The position numbers were made by a program, and so were the translations under genes. Below the pieces are notes generated by a model. The model was not told the origin of the DNA. It ran no database searches and saw nothing but the letters and a program-made list of their open reading frames with translations. 64,000 nt of DNA from positions 1-64,000 of the forward strand of contig NZ_JAUSVA010000002.1 in assembly GCF_030813695.1 (NCBI RefSeq), written 5' to 3'. How positions within the stretch are numbered: the stretch's first letter is position 1; every line of letters starts with the position of its first letter. This document shows positions 58,601 to 64,000 of this stretch, piece by piece. The stretch is from Kitasatospora herbaricolor (GTDB lineage: Bacteria; Actinomycetota; Actinomycetes; Streptomycetales; Streptomycetaceae).

Positions 58601-61600
58601 GCGGCATGCCCGACTCGACAATTCGGTCTCCCAGGAACAGGAGTGGAACCTTGACCGCCGCCTCCAGGCCGCGGCGCCCGAGCGTCCGGAGCTCGCTGTG
58701 GTTCGAGCGGAGCTGGACAGCATCGCCGCAGAACTGACCCGACTGCGGGAGCTGCACGAGGCGGGGCTACGATCCCGGCTCGATGCGGTGGAGGACACCG
58801 ACCCCGTGGACCGCGACCGGGTGGGCGCTGTGCTGGCCGAGCGGCAGTTCAGCACCGCGGAGGAAATGATCTCCCAGCTGGAGAGTGGCGAGGGCATCCC
58901 CCAGATCGGTGAGGAACAGCGGGAGCTCGACCGCTTCTTCCCTGCCGTTCCGCAAGCGCTGTCCAGCGGCATCACCGACGAACTGATCAAGGCCGTGCGG
59001 AGCCGTCGACGCCATCGCGGTCTGCCGGAGCTGGACTACTCCGCGCTCTCCGAGGAGAACGCGGAACGGGCCGCCGCCGCGCTGCAGAGCTGGTCGGTCA
59101 TGGGTAGCCGTTCGGGCGGCCAGCGGCAGGAGGGCCTGCGCGAGCAGGAATCGCTGACCCCGGCGCTGAGACTGATCGGCTACAGCAGCCTGCGCCGGCC
59201 CCAGCGACGGGACGATCTGCGCAAGGGGCCGGACTACCGCTTCCTCGATCTGCCCGACGTGCGGCTGACCGGTCGGGCCCAGGTCCCCGCCTTCGGCTCC
59301 GATCTGGGCCCCAACCTCCGGATCATGCTGGTGTGGGGACAGCCGGCCCCGGAGCGGCTGCTGAGCTACGCAGAGCACGATGGAGCCCGCGACAGCCTGC
59401 TGATCGCCTACTTCGGCACCATGTCCGCCAAGGACAGGGCGGCACTCGCCGTGAGAACCGTCGGACACCGCCCGATCGTCGTCCTCGACGACGCGGCGCT
59501 GGCGTACCTGGCCGCTCATGGCAACGGCCGCCTGGACGCGGCGATGAACATCCTGGTGCCGTTCTCCGGGATCAACCCGTACATCAGCGAGAAGCGGGGC
59601 CGCGTCGCGGACGAGATGTTCTTCGGCCGTCATAAGGAGCTGCACGGGCTCACCGGTCCCAGTGGCACCCAGGTGGTGTTCGGGGGCCGAGGACTCGGCA
59701 AGTCGGCCCTGCTGAAGGCTGCCGGCCAGTTCTTCGAAAAGCAGGACGCCGCCCACAGGATCAGCCTGCTGATCAGCTTGGACGGTGTGCACTTCGGGGG
59801 GGCGGCCACGTCCTCGGCGGTGTGGCACGAGATCGGCCGCAAGCTGGACACCCGCGGCGTCAAGGCGAAGCGACGCAGCAGATCGGTGCCTGCCTTCGCC
59901 TTCGACCAGGTCAGAGATGCCATCGAAGCCTGGCAGCTTCGGGAAGACCCCCAGCACCAGCTGCTGATTCTGCTCGACGAGGCAGACCGCTTCTTCGAAG
60001 CCGACGCCCCCGGCTTCCTTGAGACCCGGCGCCTGCGGGACCTGGGCCAGGACAGCAACGGCAGGGTCAAGGCTGTCTTCGCTGGCCTGCACTCCGTTCA
60101 ACGCTTCGCGAAGGTCGCGGGGAACAGTCCGTTCAGCCACCTCGCCCAGAAACCCACAGTGGTCGGTCCGCTCTTCCCGCAGGACGCCGCGAACCTCCTC
60201 TCAAAGCCGCTGTCGGTGTTGGGCTACGAGTTCGAAGACGTCAACCTGGTGCACCGGATCCTGGGCTACTGCTCGTACCAGCCCTTCCTCCTGCAGATGT
60301 TCGGGCACCGGCTGGTCGAAGTGATGCATCGTCGGCGTGCCGACGGTCAGGACGCGGGGATTCCGCCGTACCGGATCACCCGCAACGACGTGCAGGCAGT
60401 CCACAGCGACCCGGCCTTGCAGCAGAAGATCACCTCCGCCTTCCGCGACACTCTGCTGCTGGACCACCGCTACAACGTGATCGCCAATGTGCTCGCCCAG
60501 CACGCACACGACCACGGCATGCACTCCCGCCTGACTCAGGCGGAACTCCGCGACCTCTGCCGGTACTACTGGCCGACCGGCTTCCGCTCACTGGACGCCG
60601 AGGCGTTCCGCGCCTACCTCGCGGAAATGGAGGGACTCGGAGTACTGGGCCCTGACACCGGCATGGGTTGGCACCTGCGGAGCACCAACGCCCTACGAAT
60701 GATCGGCACCCGGTCCGAGGTCGAGGACCAGTTGACCAGCGCCGAGTCCGAGAGCATGCCGGAGGAGTTCGCCTCGCTGGAGGCGCGTCCTGCCCTCGCC
60801 GACGGTTCATACGCACCTCTGACCACCCGGCAGGTGGCCGATGTGCTCGGCCACCACGGCTCCCAAGTCCGGGTCGTCCTCGGAACCGACGCCACCGGAA
60901 TCCGGCAGGCCGATTCCGCACTGAGGATCCTGACCGAAAAGGCCGGCGGATGGACGGTTCCGGCGGTCCGAGGCCGTGGCGATTTCCAGCGTGAACTCGT
61001 CGACGGAAAAGCCGAAGAGAAGAGGGCGATCCTGAGCGACCTCACAGCAAGAGCACCACAGGACACCGCCTGTCTCGAGTCACTGCAGGAGGCGCTCTGC
61101 GATCTCCCCGCCGATCCGAGGGTGACCCGCTCCGCGGTGCTGATGGCCGGCCCGCAGCAGATCGCGCTGTGGCAAAGTGCTCTGGTGACGCCCAGCCGCG
61201 AGCCGTCCTTCGGAGTGATCGTGCTGCGGCGCTATACACGCCAGGGCCTGCGGCTGTGGGCACTGGACCAGCAGCGATTCACCGACGAGGACCATCTCGG
61301 CCAGCTCGGCACGATGACCGGCGGGTGGCCGATCCTTCTCGACCGGGTCTCGGCGCACCTCAAGGAAGGCCTCAGCTCGAAGCGTGCACTCTCCAAGGCC
61401 GCCGAGACCCTGGACGATCCGCAGGGTTGCGCCGATTTTGTGCGATCGGTCGGCCTCGCCGACCAGCCGGACCTTGCTGCTGCGTATCGGTCCGTCCACT
61501 CCTACATGGAACCAGGAGGGCTGGAGTACGCCGATCTCATCGCCGCAGCCGAGGACGACAGAGGGCGGGAACAGGCAGAGACCGCGATCGCCTGCCTCGA

Positions 61601-61691
61601 CGCCATGCAGGTCTTCGAGCGGCTGAGCCCAGATCTGTTCGGACTCGAATCCGTGCTGTCCAACTGCTGGCTGCGGACCGAGTCGGTGTGA
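55656..61691 (+). CDS. Giant AAA/STAND-like ATPase of the triad
   Basis: This 2011-aa protein has long helical N-terminal regions (residues 1-480), a Pro/Gln-rich linker near 490-510 (RPEQPEQPQQPQQPP), and more helical and coiled-coil segments (about 970-1050, HEELNGELRHARLDNSVSQE). A pre-ATPase segment lies at about 1220-1290 (ILVPFSGINPYISEK close by). The P-loop ATPase follows: MFFGRHKELHGL, Walker A GGRGLGKSALL near 1342, and Walker B LLILLDEADRFFE near 1436. A winged-helix-like C-terminus follows (QKITSAFRDTLLLDHRYNVI), ending near WLRTESV. The NPY-to-FFGR-to-GGRxLGKS order is typical of STAND-like sensors in bacterial defence. TTG 55656 has CGGAG upstream; ATG 55719 is possible. It begins 45 bp after the middle gene. 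Confidence 0.85.
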   Translation: MTKRRTSSPKNCTDEEPYPVVMPNPLSLTAPPDEVSAALRSLSKALTHLADPLHPALGRVTEQDLLTTLQAMQQTERTHALQALGIAVPATSVNLPMCRDMLTRMRRAPDSTRTRHALRHLSGRVKPALIHASHQAEPHALADTPPWTHGMLRLCLWAHATADIDDARVWAWALQLDWMTSDLDPAAVSKIAAAAEAVLALAPHRVHPGEDTPPARRSEVLEPVDEQVSPSRATVPAPRPAPADADPGDPADLRTLLAALQVTVSTTQPPAERIASAIRDGARPLDADLAALQRLVHDFDEALELFSDLGLGTPRARIADLESAAEKAEEQAGTQAAEELVRTDLAAVADLRAPEGSPAFDLLPVAQQLGRDLLASTAWTEELRTRADALAALPRLIALVGSEATDTGQMLALQSTLVQGLPELTTLAFNFDIIVLAPTPQPCATPTGVKSTGAGTPAPPGALTEAVLKDPPQATSTPDPATPPARTGRPEQPEQPQQPQQPPAMVARPVRTESPGHHPGEENHTGRPTGGAHNTPDPDDLATATIASLLPSERYGLAYHVAAVADWSAQRQAALRIAAYAHGIRTEAGGCAAALAEEMTGLDVEAVAVDWPAAALVVPAIIRTCLVSGEYTAGARLHELAPRLEDNLGTIASEIARRVLSGALVECPPLNVVEDVATLERDLARAQDACRAALRKPARSRFPRAEQIARQLLADDGLLGSVFQHVIADDRDSIPEVVRSLQRIRRLTVVQSELGRLDAEINSSGKPLQGKARQELIRLVEVRARPVEQWVIAARSLSRPRSQDLSRNTGEVEAMRRTVLQRRSAVLAALSSRAEQGSDTLARAAALGADASMRHTFALLEGSERLPELELPLGLVLDAELLKLPGVSTEAESDRITRPAVSVRELTAAADRSWAHSVREQVLAERFDAVDHLILCTEQGLLREPDGTRAVVPEEVRKEAKETQLQISRDLTARHEELNGELRHARLDNSVSQEQEWNLDRRLQAAAPERPELAVVRAELDSIAAELTRLRELHEAGLRSRLDAVEDTDPVDRDRVGAVLAERQFSTAEEMISQLESGEGIPQIGEEQRELDRFFPAVPQALSSGITDELIKAVRSRRRHRGLPELDYSALSEENAERAAAALQSWSVMGSRSGGQRQEGLREQESLTPALRLIGYSSLRRPQRRDDLRKGPDYRFLDLPDVRLTGRAQVPAFGSDLGPNLRIMLVWGQPAPERLLSYAEHDGARDSLLIAYFGTMSAKDRAALAVRTVGHRPIVVLDDAALAYLAAHGNGRLDAAMNILVPFSGINPYISEKRGRVADEMFFGRHKELHGLTGPSGTQVVFGGRGLGKSALLKAAGQFFEKQDAAHRISLLISLDGVHFGGAATSSAVWHEIGRKLDTRGVKAKRRSRSVPAFAFDQVRDAIEAWQLREDPQHQLLILLDEADRFFEADAPGFLETRRLRDLGQDSNGRVKAVFAGLHSVQRFAKVAGNSPFSHLAQKPTVVGPLFPQDAANLLSKPLSVLGYEFEDVNLVHRILGYCSYQPFLLQMFGHRLVEVMHRRRADGQDAGIPPYRITRNDVQAVHSDPALQQKITSAFRDTLLLDHRYNVIANVLAQHAHDHGMHSRLTQAELRDLCRYYWPTGFRSLDAEAFRAYLAEMEGLGVLGPDTGMGWHLRSTNALRMIGTRSEVEDQLTSAESESMPEEFASLEARPALADGSYAPLTTRQVADVLGHHGSQVRVVLGTDATGIRQADSALRILTEKAGGWTVPAVRGRGDFQRELVDGKAEEKRAILSDLTARAPQDTACLESLQEALCDLPADPRVTRSAVLMAGPQQIALWQSALVTPSREPSFGVIVLRRYTRQGLRLWALDQQRFTDEDHLGQLGTMTGGWPILLDRVSAHLKEGLSSKRALSKAAETLDDPQGCADFVRSVGLADQPDLAAAYRSVHSYMEPGGLEYADLIAAAEDDRGREQAETAIACLDAMQVFERLSPDLFGLESVLSNCWLRTESV

Positions 61692-61694
61692 GTG

Positions 61695-61734
61695 CGGTGG
61701 TGGGCCGGACCTCACTCCCCCGACCCACCACCGG
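61695..61734 (+). terminator. Strong hairpin after the triad
   Basis: CGGTGGTGGG and CCCACCACCG form a perfect 10-bp stem, extended by CGG/CCG past one mismatch, around an 11-base loop. It begins 3 bp after the last stop codon of the triad, which marks the end of that transcription unit. Confidence 0.75.
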
Positions 61735-61796
61735 TCACTGCGGCATTCCGCCCGGTGTCCGGCGCCGCGGACCGATGGTGCCGACGCTGGCCGTCG

Positions 61797-62198
61797 TCAC
61801 CATCCCCGCGGCCTGCGCGCAGAGCAGGCCGTGTGCCGGGGGCGGGGCGGTGGGTGGTCCAGCAGGTCAGGCCGTGGTGGATGGAGGGCGTGCTCGGTGG
61901 GTACCGGGGCCCCGTCGTCGCCCCCTCCGGCCCGGGAGCATGACCAGGACGCGGTCACCGTGCCGTCCTCGCGGTAGCGGGCCAGGGCGACGGTGTCGAG
62001 GATGCCGTCCTCGTCGGTGAACCAGATCTCCGGCAGCGGGCCGTAGGCCTCCTCGTAGGCGCCGGCCCACGCCACGTGGCCGTGTCCGCGTTCTTCGTGG
62101 TGGCCGAGGACGCGGCCGGCGGCCACGGTGCAGAACGCCTCGTAGTCGGAGCTGTCCAGGAGGCGGTGCCAGGCGGCGTCGACGGCCGCGCTGAACAT
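61797..62198 (-). CDS. Hypothetical protein, 133 aa
   Basis: ATG 62198 starts MFSAAVDAAWHRLLDSSDYE and continues GRVLGHHEERGHGHVAWAGA, YGPLPEIWFTDEDGILDTVA and RYREDGTVTASW, followed by a low-complexity His/Pro tail. The first 90 residues have coding bias and the look of a small soluble domain found in Streptomyces hypothetical proteins; the tail may be a frameshifted or poorly conserved end. The start lies 17 bp from the terminator hairpin at 62215-62250, so its promoter must be very close or shared. Function is unknown. Confidence 0.6.
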   Translation of the reverse strand: MFSAAVDAAWHRLLDSSDYEAFCTVAAGRVLGHHEERGHGHVAWAGAYEEAYGPLPEIWFTDEDGILDTVALARYREDGTVTASWSCSRAGGGDDGAPVPTEHALHPPRPDLLDHPPPRPRHTACSARRPRGW

Positions 62199-62214
62199 CT
62201 CGGGCGCGGACTGT

Positions 62215-62250
62215 CCGGCGCTCCCCGCCGCCCTCGGCGGGGAGCGCCGG
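62215..62250 (-). terminator. Perfect 15-bp terminator hairpin
   Basis: CCGGCGCTCCCCGCC and its exact complement flank a 6-base loop. It lies 111 bp downstream of the stop of the minus-strand LamG/ricin gene and just upstream of the small gene at 61797-62198, so it most likely ends the former transcript. Confidence 0.8.
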
Positions 62251-62360
62251 GGAGCGTCCCTCAGTACCAGAAGGACCTCCGGCCCTCTTCACAAACTCTG
62301 TCGTAGACAGCGGGGCCCCCAGCGCAAGGTGTGCGCGACGGGCCCCTGTGGTGAGCGGGA

Positions 62361-64000
62361 CTACGGTGTCGGGTCCGGGAGAATCCAGGGGTTCACGGGG
62401 AGGGTAGGGGTGTTGAGGGTGGGGATGCTCCAGGTCTGGGCGGGTGTGCCGTTGCAGTCGAGGATGCGCAGGCGGGTGCCGGGGGTGGTGTCGTTGTTGG
62501 GCAGTTCCAGGCAGCGGCCGGAGACGGGGTTGTAGAGGCTGCCGTTGGCACGTGTGAGCCACTTCTGCCGGTCCGTGCCGGGGGCACAGGTGCCCAGGCC
62601 GACGGCGGCGCCGTTGGCGGTGTTGCCGCCGGTGAGTTCCAGGCACATGGTGGTTCGCAGGTTGATGGTGGCGTCGGCGGGGTTGACGACGAAGTTCTGG
62701 GCGGGGCTGTTGTTGCAGCCGGTGATGGAGATGCCCTGGCTGGTGTCGTTGTTGGGGACGTCCAGGCAGTCGGCGGTGGAGGCGTGCCGGATGGCGGTGG
62801 TGGTGGGTCCGGGGACGACCGCAGAGCTGTAGACGGCGAAGTTGCTGATGCTGCCGTTGAAGCTGGGGTTCTGGGCGGTGGGTGCCAGGCTGCTCTGGGA
62901 CTGGTAGCGGCCGAGGACGAAGGCGCCGTTGGTGGGCAGGCTCGGGGCGGTGGAGCGGTTGGCGCTCCCGGCGAGAGCACCGTTGACGTACAGGCTCATC
63001 TCGCCGGTGGTGGCGTTGAAGCTGGCGGTGAGCTGGGTCCAGGTGCCGGTCTTGACGAGGGCGGCGTTGTTGCTGGTGCTGGTGTAGACGTAGGGCCAAG
63101 CGTCGTTGTCGGCGGTGGCGAGGGCGAAGCGCCAGGAACCTCCGGTGCCTTCGCTGTAGAGCAGGAAGCTGGCAGCGTGCGCGGTGCTCTGGCTGGCGAC
63201 GACGCCGCCGGCGCCGGTGGACTTGACCCAGGTGCTGAGGGTGAAGCTCTGATTGGGGTTCGCGAGGGCGGGGACGGCGGTGGTCAGGGCCGAGTTGCTG
63301 CCGTTGAGCACAGCGACGATGGTATGGCGCTGCCCGTCAACGGGGTCGTCGATGTAAGTGACCGCGGTTCCGGTGGCGACGGGGGTCCCGGGGACGGCGT
63401 CGCCGGTCTCGTGCAGGGGCCACTGTGCGAGGGGGGCCTGGGTGTTGCCGCGGTAGTGGTCGGTGCCAAGGCCCGTGACGCGGCCGTTGGTGGCTGTGGC
63501 AGGCCAGACGCGCAGGTTTCCGGCCGTGTCCAGGGCCCACAGGTCGGGGATGCCGTCACCGGTCTGGTCGCCGTCGGAGCCGACGGTCGGGTAGGTACTG
63601 GCTTTGAAGCCCGTGACGATCGGTCCGGCGGGTGAGGCGGTGAGGGCCGTCACAACGTCGTACGAGGTCGCACCGTCGGTGCGGCTCTCGAAGGTCAACG
63701 CGTACTGATAGAGGTCACCCTCCGTTCGGCCGCCGGAGGTGGTGCGTGCCCGGGCCCAGAGGGCGGGTGCGGTCGCAACGGTGCCGGTGGGATCGATGGC
63801 CAGGGTGTTGCCGGGGACCATCAGGTCCTGGTTGTCCCAGCCTCCGGCTGCTACCAGGACGGGCGGACGCAGGGTGCCGTTGGTGTCGGCTGCGTAGTAC
63901 CAGAGGTTGTCGGCTTCGACGGCGAGGACGCCGTTGGTGACGTTCCGGTCGGTGGCGCGAAGGTTGTTGGGCGAGCCGATCGGGGTGATCTGACTGCTGT
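62361..64000 (-). CDS. Large secreted lectin-type protein (LamG and ricin-B domains), 5' end outside window
   Basis: Only the last 546 residues are in the window; the frame is open to the edge (SSQITPIGSPNNLRATDRNV, TNGVLAVEADNLWYYAADTN). It shows FG-GAP/VCBS-like repeats (DGDQTGDGIPDLWALD). A LamG/concanavalin domain follows (QSFTLSTWVKSTGAGGVVAS, GEMSLYVNGALAGSA, GSISNFAVYSSAV). Two ricin-type trefoil units complete it (STADCLDVPNNDTSQGISIT, LYNPVSGRCLELPNNDTTPG with QTW). The protein should be extracellular and bind polysaccharide; a catalytic domain may lie upstream of the edge. It ends INPWILPDPTP-like, and a perfect hairpin follows at 62215. Confidence 0.85.
   Translation of the reverse strand, partial: SSQITPIGSPNNLRATDRNVTNGVLAVEADNLWYYAADTNGTLRPPVLVAAGGWDNQDLMVPGNTLAIDPTGTVATAPALWARARTTSGGRTEGDLYQYALTFESRTDGATSYDVVTALTASPAGPIVTGFKASTYPTVGSDGDQTGDGIPDLWALDTAGNLRVWPATATNGRVTGLGTDHYRGNTQAPLAQWPLHETGDAVPGTPVATGTAVTYIDDPVDGQRHTIVAVLNGSNSALTTAVPALANPNQSFTLSTWVKSTGAGGVVASQSTAHAASFLLYSEGTGGSWRFALATADNDAWPYVYTSTSNNAALVKTGTWTQLTASFNATTGEMSLYVNGALAGSANRSTAPSLPTNGAFVLGRYQSQSSLAPTAQNPSFNGSISNFAVYSSAVVPGPTTTAIRHASTADCLDVPNNDTSQGISITGCNNSPAQNFVVNPADATINLRTTMCLELTGGNTANGAAVGLGTCAPGTDRQKWLTRANGSLYNPVSGRCLELPNNDTTPGTRLRILDCNGTPAQTWSIPTLNTPTLPVNPWILPDPTP

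Noticed and set aside
47155..61691. Assignment to Druantia, Zorya, BREX, DISARM or Dnd/Ssp
   Set aside because: Large helicases and ATPases occur in these, but the specific partners (for example DrmB, PglX/PglZ, ZorAB, DndCDE) are not seen.
1..64000. tRNA, rRNA or riboswitch
   Set aside because: No cloverleaf, rRNA core sequence or known riboswitch consensus was recognised by eye; a covariance-model scan would settle it.

Overview
The window is high-GC actinobacterial DNA, most likely from Streptomycetaceae (Streptomyces or Kitasatospora). The pointers are the codon bias, the GTG/TTG starts, the DUF4328/DUF6000-type proteins, an LAQTG sortase-E-like anchor, and a Tap/Tpg-like pair, which is a hallmark of linear actinobacterial replicons. 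Most of it is an accessory region: transposase pieces, frameshifted genes and mobile-element cargo surround a few intact modules. I see no tRNA, rRNA or CRISPR array.

Layout. 1-5700: hypothetical genes and transposase debris around an intact ISL3-type element (3102-5436) with an 8-bp target duplication and an apparent passenger gene. 5718-14576: a conventional stretch of small units, namely hydrolase/WYL regulator, MerR regulator/MerT-like protein, PLP-dependent decarboxylase, and a DHA2 exporter divergent from an Lrp-type regulator. 15457-20510: an ECF sigma factor fused through a transmembrane segment to an extracellular beta-helix, a truncated LysR gene, and a secreted wall-anchored beta-helix paralogue. 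20700-29300: a decayed integrase, several IS fragments, a second ISL3 element, and a SUFU-domain gene with a small partner. 29400-38130: a mostly minus-strand plasmid-like or integrative-element-like module with RHH-like, GIY-YIG, replication-relaxation, Tpg-like and Tap genes, and phased TTGGCCA repeats. 38300-46630: more debris, including an HNH nuclease gene split by a 2.1-kb insertion, two HEAT-repeat genes, and a short ADP-ribosyltransferase toxin domain coupled to a probable immunity gene.

47155-61691 is the highlight. Three long same-strand genes encode a 2015-aa exonuclease + DinG-like helicase + RecQ-like helicase fusion, a ~770-aa protein of unknown fold, and a 2011-aa AAA/STAND-like ATPase. 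A Shine-Dalgarno sequence opens the set and a strong hairpin closes it. All three reading frames are undamaged although the surroundings are decayed. I infer a multi-gene nucleic-acid-processing system, most plausibly anti-phage or anti-plasmid defence, and I do not recognise this triad as a named system. The window ends with a small hypothetical gene and the 3' part of a secreted LamG/ricin-lectin protein that runs off the right edge.

Many otherwise recognisable genes carry one-base frameshifts, for example tap, both GIY-YIG genes, the XRE regulator and 38300. Real decay and consensus error cannot be separated from sequence alone, so these genes are labelled as frameshifted rather than simply dead.
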